Notes: generated by a model not told the origin, from the sequence alone. Positions 37,737 to 50,390 are shown, counted from the stretch's first letter. The stretch is DNA of 64,000 nucleotides from Sipunculus nudus (GCA_026874595.1 CM049314.1:56654300-56718299); one strand, 5' to 3'. A program made the numbers and translations.

Positions 37737-38959
37737 GCATAACACGACTGATGCAAACAAACGAACAATATTGATGTGTATGGCTATAAAAAAAAGGATT
37801 TATTATATGCTCTTGAAGCATTTACAAATAAGTTAAGAAAATCAATAATAAATGTAATAATTTTAATAGTTTTAATAGTAAGTATCACACGTGATTTTAA
37901 CATATGCCATACGTCTAAAGACCAAGGTTTTCAATATCCATTCTGTGGAATTCGCTTTAGTGAACAGGTCTGTATATCCTACTTTGTTTTATTATATGCT
38001 CTTGAATATTAATATCCACATTTTATTAGAGTCCAGTTTGTATAATTGTTATAAACCTTTGAAAGATTTTCAAAATAAATAAAATAAAAATGAAATCGGT
38101 AAAGATATGGACAGTCTTTCGATTGGAATGTATCTTACAAATAGATCTAAAACATAAAAAAATTACTGTAGATAATTCTTACTTTCTTGATTATTGCAGT
38201 GTATGACACTTTTGCGAGTTGGGGAGATGACGAACTGTATCATTTATATAATATATGACTGGGGTTGATCTGAAGTTTGAAGAAATGCAGGCTTTTTGTA
38301 TGTTTAATCATTCAATGTTTAAATATTATTAAAAGAATTGTTTTTTAATATCATGCTATTTCAATTAATATTTTAAAAAGGTATGTCATTACCAGTGTGT
38401 AAAAAGGAAATATTAGAGCCCTTTTTCTATCTTACAGTCCTGTAAGGATAACAAATTTAATTGATATATATGTATTCGTATATGTATATGTATGTACATT
38501 TATATGTATATATAAATATGTGTATAGGTATGTGTGTATAATATGTATATGTATAATGATTTATGAACACATAGGTACATGTTTTTATTAATTTGAATAT
38601 GTTTTAAAAATATTAAAGAAAAGTCAAACGAAATTTTTTTTATATATTTTCAAATAGGAAAAAGCAATTTAAAACAATAGGCTGGCTGTTATTATTGTTA
38701 TTTTTATTCTTATTATTATTATGAATTTATCTGTATGAACAGGCATCTGAATTTCAATAAAAATTTGGTTTTTCAATATAGACTTCATTTAAATTTATTT
38801 AATCTAATTAACGTTATTTTAATAGAAATAATGTAAAAAAAAAGAAATGTGAATGAAAAGGGAAAAGACCCAAAAGAAGAAACAGTCAATTTTGATGTAA
38901 AGTTAAACGAGATGAATAGAAATGTATTAAGGAAAACTTACAGATATGCCCTCTATAGA

Positions 38960-41900
38960 TATTTACGTTTATTTTGTATTTTAAGTGGGAAAATTTCAAC
39001 AATATATTGACAGATAAAAGTACGTTAATTATAAATGTAAGAGGTTTAATTAATTAAAAAATCAACTTTACTTGAGCAAGGAAACATAAAGCTGGGATAA
39101 TTATGTTACAGGAACCCTATAATAAACTAGCATATGGAATCACATGGAGTTATGATTTGGGAGGACAGGGTATAATGAGTCATTGTGGTAAACATAAGAG
39201 AGGGGTAGCATGTTTTATATCAGTGCAGTTACATTATGATTGTTAAGTTCTATATAAAGATCATAAAGGAAGGCTAATTATATTAAGATTAGAAATAAAT
39301 AAAACTACCTTTGTAATTGTGAAAATATACTCTCCAAATAGAGGTGCAGTTTTTTTAAGAAATTTGTAAACAGTTGCTTGTCTTAACATTAATCAGGATG
39401 AAAATATTATAATAAGAAGAGACTGGATTACAGCTCAAACAATAAATTACAAAAGGGTTGGTACAAATATTTTAAAACTAAGAGCAATAAAAGAAATAAT
39501 AAATATAAAAGGAAACTTTGATCTATATGATATATGGAGGATAAATATCCAAAATTTAATAAGTATACATAGAGACAGTCTTCAAAGAAAATTTGTACCG
39601 GAATAGATTATTCTCCTACATCGTCAAAATTTCATGATAACGTTTCAGATGTCACAAATATTCCTGCCTTTAAATCAGATCATTTAGGAGTTATTTCATT
39701 CAAAGAAGCTATAACAGAAAGAAGGGGTAGAGTTTAATGCAAATGTAATTATAACCTTCCACAGGATGAGCTATATTTAGATGATGTATTCAAAATTAGG
39801 AGAAACGGTGAAAGAAGTTAATCATATCAATCCAAATTGGGCATTTCCTAAATATAAAATGAGGAAAAAAAACAATTCAATGTTTAAAAAAAAGTATATG
39901 TCGAGATAAACGATAGAAGGAATTATGCATAGTTGGAGAACAACAAGACTTAGAATAGAAAGAGAATGAAACAGACAGATATGTACAACTCAAAATAGGA
40001 ATGCAAGAATTATATGAAACAAAAACTGAAGGAATAATTACCAGAGCAAATATTAGATGGGCTTAAAAAGGAAAAAAAAGTACCAAATATTTTATATTAT
40101 AGAAAAAAAGAAAATGGAACAGGGAAACGTATAAAATATAGTAGATGATGAGAGACAAATTTTAACTGGCATAAAAAAACCATTTTAGATAAAAAAAAAG
40201 GATAAAATGGTATGCTTCAAACAAATCTACAATCGATCAAACAGAGAAAAATCACTTTTTTAAAAATAAAGATATTCATAAGGTCACAAATGCAGAACAA
40301 AACAACATTTGAAGGATACTTGTCAGCTGAAGAATGTTTAAAGTTATGAAAACAATTTTTTTTTAAATAAGTAACCGGGAAATGATAGTCTGAGCGTTGA
40401 ATTTTTTAATAGTTTTTGAGAAAAATTGGGATGGTTAATGGTTGAAAGCTTTAACTTTTCATTAGATAATGGAAGTCTAACTTCCACACAAAAACAAGCT
40501 GTCATCGTTTTGTTAGAAGAGAAAGATAAAGACAGAACTAAAATAAAGAACTGGCGCCCAATTTTCTTATTGAATATTGGTTACATAATTATGACAAAAG
40601 CACTATCCTTTAGATTAAAAAAGATTTTATCAAAATTAATCCCCGAAAGTCAGCATGGCTTTATGAAGCATTCATCTATTACAAAAGCAGTCAGAATTAT
40701 TTTGGATGCTAATCAAAGAAATCACAACCGAATAATAATTACAACAGACTTTGAGAAAGCTTTTGACACATAAGAATGGAGTTTTATTTTTGATACACTT
40801 ACATGTTTAAATTTTGGGAACAGCTTTATAAAATTGGTGAAATTGTTTTACAGTAATGTTGAAGCTTGTATAAGGAATAATGGTCACTCATCAGGTATTT
40901 TATAATTGAAAGAGATGCAATACAAGGAGATCCACTCTCACCTTACATTTTCAACTTATGTTGGGAAATGATAGCTGCGTGTTTTTTTTGGTAGGATTCC
41001 AAAATAAATGGTATAAATATAATGGGGAAAAAGAATTAAAACTAGTATTATATGCAGATAATACAACTGTTATTGTTTAGAATCTTAACTCTGTTAAAGT
41101 TGTACTGGATTTGTTTAAACAATTTTCAAAATACTCAGATCTAAATAATACCAAAGAAAAAACAGAAGCAATGTGGATATGGAGATTAAAAGACAGAAAC
41201 TTTAAACCGTTGGGATCATGGTATCAGGAACATATTAAACGTTTGGGTGCCTTTATGTCCAACAATTTTAATAATATTTGCAAATGTCATTTTGAACAAA
41301 AGATTCAAAGGATCTCTAAATTTACCTATTTATGGAAGCAGTGAAATTAAAGTTAATATGGTAGGATTTTGATAATAAAAACACTGTGTTTCTCTAAACT
41401 TGCACACTTAAAATTTTACATTACCAAAATAATATAGATATAGACTAAATATGATACTTTGGATGTTCATATACAAAGGGAAGAAAAGGGGAAAAATTAA
41501 GAGGAAATTATTAATAAAACCAATATCTGAAGGTGGGATAAATATGTTAGACATTAACAGTTTTATTATGACACAACATGCTATATGGATAAAGAATATT
41601 TAGATAAATCGAATAAGATTGGAAATTGTTTTTTAATGTTGTCAAAGTTTTGTAAATATAAAGTTATTAAAGCATTACGATTGTGATGCTAATATGCTGA
41701 AAAATAAATTGCCAGATAACTATTTATAAGCATCATTCGCATGGAAAGAAATCCGCCAACAGCACCTAGCTGGCCTAACTTTGTGAAATAATAAAAATAT
41801 AACAGCTACTGATAAACCGATTTTTCTTCGGAGATGACTTAAATATGCAGGACAGTTGGATTATAATAATGGGATAGTTTTGCATTTTGACTTATGGGTG

Positions 41901-42600
41901 AAGAAAGGAGCAAAAAAATTTGATTATCTTGTATATCGAACAATATTAAGCCAGCTTGAAATAGGCAGATATTAGTGTGATTTCCATATAAAAGTACAGC
42001 CTGGTTCATATATATGCAAATGTTAAAATGTTAAAAAATGTTAAATGTTAAAAGTATAGCTTCAAAGTAGATATGTGAGTATTTAGTATGCCTGATTTAT
42101 GTTGGAAAACTTGTATGTAAAGAAAAATATAATCTATAGTATAATGAAAAATGATTTGCATATATTATATAATATTGGACCTATACTATGTAAAACAGAA
42201 AGATAAGTGAATTTCAATATAAAATATACATGGGTATTTCTAAATGAAAAACTTTATAAATATGGTATTAGTAATGATCCATACTGCCATAAAGCTGTTG
42301 AAAATATTGATCATTTCTTTTTTTCATTGTTCAGTTGCCCATTTTTTTGGAGAGCAGTCAGTGGTTTATGTAGAATATCAGCAGATTTATTAACAGTAAA
42401 AATGTTATTCCTGGAATACCAGAAAGAAAAAGAAAGAAAACAAATTCCTTTCACATGCAACATATTTTATTTATATAACACAGGAAAATCGAAAATTGAA
42501 TATAGAACGTTTCAAGAAATACCTGATTTAGCAGAAAAAAGTGGAATATGTAGTAAAAGATGGAACTATAAATGAAAGGTTATCCCTTTGGGATACTTTA
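38960..42600 (+). mobile_element. Degenerate L1/Tx1-type LINE (endonuclease + reverse transcriptase ORF2)
   Basis: Homology to a non-LTR retrotransposon ORF2 can be followed in order despite many frameshifts and stops. From 39020 comes an endonuclease-like start, NVRGLIN, then AGIIMLQEPYN at 39090-39122. The reverse transcriptase starts at 40540 with NWRPIFLLNIGY, then PESQHGFMKHSSI near 40646, TTDFEKAFDT at 40742-40770, and QGDPLSPYIFNL at 40922 in a shifted frame. The active-site box near 41050 reads LYADNTTVIV, where the second aspartate of the usual YADD/FADD is asparagine. A C-terminal segment at 42207-42400 has the Cys/His-rich pattern CHKAVENIDHFFF. It is dead as an autonomous element. 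The exact ends are not clear. Confidence 0.85.
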
Positions 42601-43430
42601 ATTGATTAACTGTGTCTATACATTATTTAATTATTAAAATCAATATTAAATATATTGTTTGAAAAAAATGTATCATACAAAAACAATGTCTGAAATACCT
42701 AGTTAAAAAAAGTAGCAAATTTTGTTAGAATGTATCGAGATATAAGAAATATGTGTTCTTTTTTCGCTGTGTTTGTGTTGTGTATGAATATATATATGTT
42801 TTGTATTTTCGTTGTATATGTAATTGGTGATAGTAATGTACTTTGTATTGTTTTGAATGTTTGTATAAAGTATATTGTTAATAAAAAACATATTGCAACA
42901 GGATTTTTTACGACAGGTCCAGGGATCTCAGCTGATATGACATGGTAGCACAGTGTGACCCCGTGTATCGGAACCCTGAGTCAACGCAACACGCGATGTT
43001 TCAATCAAAGCGAATATGTATTACACTTAAGGGCAAAATTAGACAAGGCTTCTCCTGTTTGACAGGTGTTGTGGCCCAAACAAGAACGCGCCAGTTATAA
43101 GCGTGAAAAGAGAACGGGCAACACAGAAGGCGTTTGCGCTATGTTAATATTGATGCAAGCGCTCAGTCCCTTATATTTGACACTAGTATTCAGTAAGCCA
43201 AACGCTTCAAGGCAATATTTTGGCAGGTAGCATTTTATTTCTAAGAGAAGACTATTTTTCGTGTTTATCCATCATGCTTTGTACGTAGTAAGGCCCCTTT
43301 ACAATAAACAAAATTAAGGAATAACTGTTTCTATGTGTTTTATTCCTGCTTTCAGGATTCCATAATGTTGATATAAACTTAACAACTCTAGCTCTGGGAC
43401 TTACATTTTTCGAGCTGAAATTTAGATCGT
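42601..43430. other. Intergenic, no gene seen
   Basis: AT-rich sequence, possibly including the 3' tail of the LINE up to about 42900. No other feature is recognised. Confidence 0.4.
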
Positions 43431-43439
43431 ACCGGAAGT

Positions 43440-43566
43440 AATCATTGGAATATCTCTAACAGGCGCCGTTGTCATCTTACAAACACAATCACACCATGAA
43501 GGTGGCCATTTGAATTTGTCTTACAGGTGCCATTTACTTCCTACAAACAAAATTATACTATGTTAT
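43440..43566 (-). repeat. Two isolated monomers of the 58-kb minisatellite, inverted
   Basis: Two tandem units each carry TATCTCTAACAGGCGCCG-like or TCTTACAGGTGCCATTT followed by TACAAACACAATCACACCAT-like sequence. In reverse complement these match the repeat unit of the array at 57799-58610. Confidence 0.75.
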
Positions 43567-43687
43567 TACTTCAGAGAGTAGTATCTGACAAGAAACCGGT
43601 TTTGCTAAGTGGAATAATGAATACGCTGAATCCAGGCGATTACTTACTGGCTTACTGAGAACTGTGTAGTAACTCAGTTCATATCAT

Positions 43688-43688
<1 letters not shown>

Positions 43689-43732
<44 letters not shown>

Positions 43733-43738
43733 ATATTT
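43689..43738. repeat. (AT)n microsatellite
   Basis: Two AT runs separated by TTT. Confidence 0.9.
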
Positions 43739-44094
43739 AAAAATTATATAATACAATGAATGTATCCGCAATTAAAAACATCATAATTGACACTGCCTCG
43801 TATATGCCTGATATTCCGCCTCGTAAGAATTCACTGTATACTCAAGAGACATGGGACATGTATGATGTTTATGATAAGACCAGTCCAGTCGTTACTTGAT
43901 ATGGTGTACATTGATTAATATTAATCAGGACTTTAATATTAACATAATATATGGTGGTATGTTTGATAAGATTTCAGCGCCTAAACCTGACAACAATGCA
44001 GCTCATGAGAGCTAAATGCAAGAATGATGGCATATCTGACAAGCAACATTGCGGCCCATGCGCTTTCAATGGAATGGCGCCACGACGTGTAGCT

Positions 44095-44312
44095 TAATAT
44101 ACTCGCCTAGCACCTGTGCGTCAGATGATTCGTGAAGCTGTAAGAGGCAGTGGGTGAAAAAAAATTGTTTTTGACTCCCTTTCAAGAATAAGTGTAATAG
44201 GTCACCTGTTTACATAATGTATAATGTTATAACGGTCAACATGGTGCATCTTGGCAAAAGGGAAGGATGTGTCCTGCTATGTGTTTACAAACACGAGATC
44301 TGCAATAAATAT
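44095..44312 (+). repeat. Dispersed repeat family 2, copy A
   Basis: Contains CGTGAAGCTGTAAGAGGCAG, then TGACTCCCTTTCAAGA, then ACCTGTTTACATAATGTATA, then GGCAAAAGGGAA, then ACAAACACGAG. In the same order these are found in reverse complement at 51415-51620. Both copies end in TA-rich sequence after CACGAG. That fits a retroposon with an AT microsatellite tail, possibly SINE-like. No coding capacity. Confidence 0.75.
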
Positions 44313-44335
44313 ATATGCCACATATATAATAATTA

Positions 44336-44500
44336 ATGGTATAGCCGTGTTAGTCTGTTGTCGCAATGTAGGTAAAGAGTAAGAGTGACGCCTGGGCCGT
44401 TATATTATATATTATATATGCCACATTCATAATGGTACAGCCGTCTTAGTCTGTTGTCACAGTAGATAAAGAGTGAGAGGGTCGCCTTTGATATAGGCTA
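44336..44500 (+). repeat. Tandem pair of ~85-bp units (AGCCGTGTTAGTCTGTTGTC)
   Basis: TATAGCCGTGTTAGTCTGTT at 44340 and TACAGCCGTCTTAGTCTGTT at 44435 begin two diverged units. Each continues with AGTAAAGAGTGAGAG-like sequence and GTCGCCT/GACGCCT, followed by TATA-rich sequence. The motif resembles termini of dispersed elements I have seen in other animals, but this is from memory. Confidence 0.65.
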
Positions 44501-44501
44501 C

Positions 44502-44506
<5 letters not shown>

Positions 44507-44552
<46 letters not shown>

Positions 44553-44561
44553 TATATATAT

Positions 44562-44597
<36 letters not shown>
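44507..44597. repeat. (ATT)n followed by (AT)n microsatellite
   Basis: About 15 ATT units followed by interrupted TA dinucleotides. Confidence 0.95.
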
Positions 44598-44989
44598 CAT
44601 GCGCGCGTGTGTGTAATGTGTGTAAGAGATGCGGAATATAAGTAAATGTGATGCTATGGTGCCTTTCGTATAATTTCTATTTCTACTTTTGTCTCGCATA
44701 GTTTCCAGCTGGTTTGTTTATGTTTTCCATTTGCTTGCTACAATCAGGTTTCACACGTGAGGTAGGTAGGTCAGAGTACTTCATTCCATTAACTAATTAA
44801 CTTAAACGCCATCATACGTCCACCGTATATCATACCACCAACACGGAATCATCAAGAACATATACGAATCAATCAAAGTCCCAAGTCAATCGAACTCAAA
44901 TATCACCAGACACCAAAGCATTAGACCATGCAGTCTTGTACCAGGAATTGCTTATAAAAAGCGGTTAAAAATACCTGTTAAATTGGAGC

Positions 44990-46140
44990 TACAGCTGAAT
45001 GGAAATTATTAAATAATTTATCCATTATACATAAAGAACTCATTGCCAACTAGAATATTGGTGGTCGACAAGTAACCATGGGTTCCGCCGAATCGGAGAG
45101 GCATGGATGGAGTGAGGGATGGAATATAGCCATCCAAACTTGTCGCATCAGAGCTGCCATTTGAAGCATCCCAAGATGCATGGACGAATGAAATGTTGTA
45201 TGTAGGATCACTGGTCTTGTGTAAGAGATAAAACTAACAAAGATCTTTGGGCATGCACGGTTTCAGGCTATAACATCAAACCAAATTATGAGATATGTGT
45301 GAATATCACCAAATGCAGACACACAGATGGACATCATGCAATAACACACCGTTGTGGGTGAGGCCATCTATCTCGCATAAGATCAATAGGCATGCAAAAT
45401 TTTAGGCGGATACATCAACTACTCCTGAGAGTGATTTTAAATTGGGCCCCAGTCTTGAGTACGCGAAATCTACCAAAGATGGATGAAATTGGCAAAATTT
45501 TAGACCTTTACGCCAGATCGCTCCTGACATGAGGGGATAAATGTATTCTACGAAAACGTGACAGTAGGTGTTGCCATCAGTCGCCTCTATGACAAAGCTA
45601 TTTAAAATGGATAAACATATAAAACCCGGGTGATAAATCCATTCCTGAGTTGTGTATAATTTTCACCTAAAACAGATTTAAGGATTAACACTGAAAACCA
45701 TGGCATGTAGGTGGCGTCACTAGGCTTCTGTACGAGATAAGAGATCCAAGATCTATAGACAAGCAAACTGTTTAGGGGTATGTCAACTAATCCAAAGATA
45801 AATGCATTATTGTATTCTACAAATACTAGTACTTGATGATGGTGACGTCAACTATCATGTCACCTACCCAAGATGAATTGATACAAACTTTCGAGCCCTT
45901 ACATTGGACCACTCCTTAAATATGAGTGATTTTTCGATTTATTTTTTCAAACGCACGGATGGATGTCGCGAGAAAACCGTTGCATATGACGCCACCAGTC
46001 TTTTTAGCCAAATACATTGAACTGCTCCTGCGATATGTGCTAGTATCAAAAAGAAAGACGCACATATTCATTGAAAACGTAGGGTTGTCGAATCTCCCAA
46101 TTGTGACATCCCAACAGGGAGCCGGATGGTGAAATGCCTA
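44990..46140. repeat. Diverged ~200-bp tandem repeat region
   Basis: Variants of the same word order recur several times: GGCAAAATTTTAG or GGCATGCAAAATTTTAG, then a CAACTACTCCTGAGA / CGCTCCTGACATGAG / CCACTCCTTAAATATGAG type word, then TGTATTCTAC. The spacing is roughly 150-220 bases. The units are strongly diverged, so boundaries and copy number are uncertain. The 207-base open frame at 45926 lies inside it and is probably not a gene. Confidence 0.45.
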
Positions 46141-46209
46141 TGGTTATCATAACACAGTATTAAACTGCAACAGGCGAGTACATGTTTAGTCAGAGTACAT
46201 GTTGACCCT

Positions 46210-46217
46210 CCGTGAAG
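46210..46217. repeat. Target-site duplication (left), CCGTGAAG
   Basis: An 8-bp direct repeat immediately outside the hAT-type element, identical to 48384-48391. Confidence 0.93.
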
Positions 46218-48383
46218 CAGAGTTGGGTCCGAGTACTTTTAGCGTCCTCGAGTACGAGTACTGAGTACTTTAAAAGTACTCGAGTGCAATTATGAGTACT
46301 TTTGCACTTTTTTGAAAGTACTCTAGTACGAGTACCGAGTACTCAAAATGGACTCATGAGTACTTTAATGAGTACTTTTTTCTAACCAAACTTGTTTAAT
46401 GAAGTTATTAAATTAAATATATATATAAGTTAAAAATATTTTTAATATTGAAAACCCAGGACAAAATAAAAATATATACAATGTTGTGTTATGCTTAATG
46501 AAAATACTGAAGCGAAATGCAAACTCTTGGGCATATAAACAGGCCATATACAGTTGAAATATATCAAGGCATTAATTTATTATAGTAGATGGTCAGCATT
46601 GAAGAAACATCTGGTCTCGTAGGTTCTCAAAAATACATTTCTTAGCTAGGACAAGATATACAATTTACTTAATGTTGTATTATGCAAATTCAAAATACTG
46701 GTTGGAATGTTCAGAAACTTCAACATAAAAACATAAAAAGTTATATAAAAGTTAATATATAAAAGTTATATTGTTAAAGGAAATCTCACTGACATTGTAT
46801 GAAGCATATATCCATATGTTAACCATATGTAATCATAAAATAATAGCAATGATAACATTAATAATAACAACCATATGTTATTATTTATATAATGTCAACT
46901 TATGAATAATTTGTGGCCTTAGCCTAAGGGAGATATTTAAACACAACCGGTATATGTGAAAATAGTATAAAACAACATATCTGACAGACTAGACTTAACA
47001 AGTCATTCATCATGTGTAATACTTTATGAGTATTAACAACAGTTACATCAGTGGCATATTACAAAAAGGAATAATGCGATAGTAATACATAATATTAATA
47101 GCATATTACAGGTTTTCTAAGTTAGAAAGAGTAATATTACTATTGATAGAAAAGAAATTTGAACTAGTAATGGTAATAGTACCCCAAGTAATAGAATTAT
47201 TGCTAATACATTTCTATTACAACCCTAGGCTAACACATCTGATGAATTGAGTGTTTGTTTGATTAGGTTGATAGAGCAGGGTAAAGGGCCCAGTGTAGTG
47301 TGATGAGTTGATGCTGGGTGCTTTCATGGTCCAGTGGGCACTGGACAGAAGGCTTTGGCTTGAGGTTAACCCCTGGTTCTCTTTGTTGATCCATTAAGTA
47401 GGCTTGGTCATTAAACATTGGAGAAGTCCTTTGTGTTCTTACACAGTATATAAGGCAAGTTATTGTCAGCTGATAGTAGAATGTGATGCTGCAGCCTCTG
47501 TTGTAGTAGCTAAGGGGTGTATGGTCTTATGGTCACAGCTTTTCATGGGTTTTAATCAGTTGACAGTCAACAGTTGATTCTTAGTTGTGCCACACACTGT
47601 GTACAGAGCTCACCAAAGACTGCTATCCCCACTGAAATTCTGCTAAACCTACAATCACATTTAGTTTCATTTATAAATCAATTCAGGCTTGATTAGCCCA
47701 GGCCCCGGAGCACTGCTGAGTTTATATTATGGTGCCAGGTTCTGAGTATATTTAATTTTATTGAATTGTGGTAAATCTTAACTGTTTTATTTTGGGATCT
47801 TTAAAAAAATAGAATTTTATTCTTAAAATATTACTAATCATGAATTTGCTGATTTAATGTTTTATTGAACGCTATGTTGTACTTATCTTGCTGGAAATAT
47901 ATAATGCTGTACACATGTACACATGAATTGCATGAATGTATTAATAATAAAATAGTTCAATTTATTTATATTTTTTATTAAATAAAAGTAAAAGTATCAG
48001 TAATACAAGCCAAGTAATAGTAAAAGTAGTAGTTATCGATGCGAAAATGCTATAATAGTTTCAGGTATAGGAACAGATGGATTACTTTAAGTAATATTAT
48101 ATATGATATTGTATATGTTATATATTATATATAATATCTTACTATAACAAACTATTACTAATATTATAAAATGAGATTAGAGTTTATTTAGAAATTTTAA
48201 TGATATATGAAATACCCAAAAGTACTCAAGAATTACTCATATGAGAACCGAGTACTTTCAAAATACTCGAGTACAAGTACGAGTACTTTTGTAATTTTTA
48301 AAAAGTACCCGAGTACGAGTACTCAAAAAAAGTACTCATGAGTACGAGTTCTATGAGTACGAGTACTTTTGGACCCAACTCTG
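46218..48383. mobile_element. hAT-type DNA transposon, non-autonomous or gutted (2166 bp)
   Basis: Both ends are CAGAGTTGGGTCC in inverted orientation (46218-46230 and 48371-48383). They are flanked by a perfect 8-bp duplication CCGTGAAG. An 8-bp duplication and a CAG...-type terminus are the signature of the hAT superfamily. The first about 160 bases and last about 170 bases are packed with variants of GAGTACGAGTACT, AGTACTCGAGTAC and GAGTACTTTT. These subterminal repeats, in both orientations, are the kind to which hAT transposases bind. The interior (46400-48200) is AT-rich and has no open frame long enough for a transposase, and I recognise no transposase fragment. It would depend on a transposase made elsewhere. 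Confidence 0.92.
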
Positions 48384-48391
48384 CCGTGAAG
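48384..48391. repeat. Target-site duplication (right), CCGTGAAG
   Basis: Right-hand copy of the 8-bp duplication. Confidence 0.93.
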
Positions 48392-48560
48392 TGTCAGGCC
48401 CTGAGCAACTCCCTGGCAGCGCGACAGCCAGTTTGGACAAGAGCGCTCGCTGACAATCTGCGCGTGAGCCGGGTCGGGATAACTCGCAGACTGCATTGGC
48501 CGGAACTAGGTCACGCGAGGGTGTACGTGAACCTGCCATGTATACAAGTCTGAAGTGTAT
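48392..48560. promoter_or_regulatory. GC-rich, CpG-containing patch, possible promoter
   Basis: About 160 bases that are clearly more GC-rich and CpG-rich than the rest of the window, for example GCAGCGCGACAGCC and GAGCCGGGTCGGGATAACTC. It lies upstream of plausible exons at 48586-48735 and 49643-49976. A promoter or first-exon role is only an inference. Confidence 0.3.
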
Positions 48561-49277
48561 ATATTTACAACATTTTTTCCACAGGATACTCACACTAGCA
48601 GAGTTGGCGATACATTAATTTATAACAGTATAAGTATTGATTTTTTTGCCGTCTTTTTAAGAGTCATCAACTTCGTCCCTGCCCAGGCGATTGCAGTGCA
48701 TCTTATACAACTACTGATTGATAGCCAGTCAAGTCGGTGAGTTGGTGAATTGTATAAATTGCTGCTTCTGAATAGTGAGTAATTTGTGAAGAACAGGTAC
48801 TAATTTTAATACTTCAGTTGTGTTAAAATTGCTCAACAATGTAACCATATAATTCATAGTGTATGTCTCCTGAGTGAGAGTGAAGTTCGGTATGTATAAC
48901 ATGATATATCTGTGATATATACTATAGTCTATAAATGGCTAATTTTGAAATTGTCTACAACAGGTTCTATTAACTTCTAATAATGTAACCAAGTAGCCAA
49001 AAATACACCTATTAGTAAAGCTAAATGTATGTACATGGAAAAATCATAAAAAAAACTTTAGTGTAATGTGTACTCCTGAGTCCTGACAGATTGATTGTAA
49101 CATGAAACATGGTCAGAATAATGTTTATCTCGTTCAAGTCGCTGTGTGTATATCACATTCTGCAAACTGTGGATTAAAGGGTGTTGGTTAGCAAATCTAT
49201 TTAAGAGGGGGTTTTAATGTGTAAGGTTTAATTTTTATATATAATATTTAAATACCGGTACCCAATGATCATGGTCA

Positions 49278-49281
<4 letters not shown>

Positions 49282-49326
<45 letters not shown>
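49282..49326. repeat. (AT)n microsatellite
   Basis: Uninterrupted TA dinucleotides followed by a short purine-rich GAGAGGGGGGAGAGAG stretch. Confidence 0.95.
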
Positions 49327-49330
<4 letters not shown>

Positions 49331-49642
49331 CACAGAGAGGGGGGAGAGAGAGTATATAGAACATTTAAGGATATGAAAATCATAAATGAAAATTCAATGT
49401 TGTAAATGTTTGGTATAAGTACTTAACATTATTGTCACCCTGGCTTATTGCTTTAAGTTGCCAGTAGTCCTACATAAATCGGAAACTTCAATTATATACC
49501 CAACATATAGATATACTTCATACCACTGATTGATAAGTGACTTGGTTTTCTACTAGGCCTAATTGTATAACTAATTTGTAATTATATATTTATGTGTGTG
49601 TATGAACATACAAGTTGTCAATACATCATTTTACTCCTGCAG

Positions 49643-49976
49643 CTACCCTACACCCTGACAAAGTACAAAGTTGTACCTCAAGCCCCGTTGAGCCATGTGG
49701 AGGGATCGGTTGAGGGATTGTGGGATGACAATAAGGTAAGTGACTGTTACTATGAATCCGATTTATAAATATAATGAATATTTCTGATAACTTGTCACAC
49801 TGCACTTTTTCTTGCTCAAGTTTTAATTCAGCCATATATGCTGTGATTCAATGTACACAAAATCCTGCACACAACTCTGCCATATAAACTGTATTTTTCA
49901 TGGAATTTGACATTTTACTTTGTATTTTCAGACACTCTGGAGAAATCTAAGTTACAAATTTGTAAACCCGAGTTGA
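49643..49976 (+). CDS. Two 3' exons of an unidentified gene (partial)
   Basis: Exon 49643-49735 is bounded by a good acceptor (TTTTACTCCTGCAG) and a perfect donor (GTAAGT). It is open in only one frame (31 codons, phase 0 at both ends; it starts LPYTLTKYKVVPQAP and ends GLWDDNK). The next acceptor, TTTGTATTTTCAG, opens an exon at 49932 that continues the same frame for 14 codons (TLWRNLSYKFVNPS) to a TGA at 49974-49976. A consensus AATAAA follows at 50119. The agreement of splice sites, phase, stop and polyadenylation signal argues for a real gene end. I recognise no family. A candidate upstream exon at 48586-48735 does not match in phase, so the 5' part of the gene is unresolved and could lie before the hAT insertion. 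Confidence 0.4.
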
Positions 49977-50118
49977 AGGAACAAGAGGGCAAGTCTATTG
50001 TTCAAAGACAGAAGTGGAAAATGAAGAGAGCTATATGATGGTTACGTGGGTAGCTATGAACCGAACCTTGGAGTGGTAAACTGTTTGCCAGAGAGAAAGC
50101 CTGAGCGGATGCCGATAC

Positions 50119-50124
50119 AATAAA
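50119..50124 (+). terminator. Polyadenylation signal AATAAA
   Basis: Consensus hexamer about 140 bases after the stop codon of the 49643-49976 exons. Confidence 0.4.
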
Positions 50125-50286
50125 ACCACATATCCACTCTTAATGCATGTGAACACTGAAACACACCTGCATGTCCACATTGTAAGGAATAATCAGTCGT
50201 AAAATTGATGCAGACAAATACACGTATTACAAGTTACACGACCACCTGGGTTTTTATTAATAAATGTTCTACTTGAAAATATATGT

Positions 50287-50390
50287 TATAATTATTATAA
50301 TAATAAATATATATATTTATATATATGTGTATATATATATATTAAATATATATATATAGAGAGAGAGAGAGACAGAGAGAGAGAGAGAGA
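50287..50390. repeat. AT-rich and (GA)n microsatellite
   Basis: Interrupted TA dinucleotides from about 50300 to 50358, followed by GA dinucleotides to about 50390. Confidence 0.85.

Larger units (their letters stand above)
36626..38959. other. Intergenic stretch upstream of the intact ANL gene
   Basis: The first few hundred bases should hold the promoter of the minus-strand enzyme gene, but I see no clear TATA box. No gene is supported in the rest. It holds a CTTCGTACC repeat, a (CT)n tract, and AT-rich low-complexity sequence with TATG/TGTA words around 38460-38560. Confidence 0.45.

Noticed and set aside
48586-48735. Candidate exon between TTTTTTCCACAG and GTGAGT
   Set aside because: Good splice sites, but it ends in a phase that gives a stop when joined to the exon at 49643. 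It is kept only as a possibility in the evidence of that gene.
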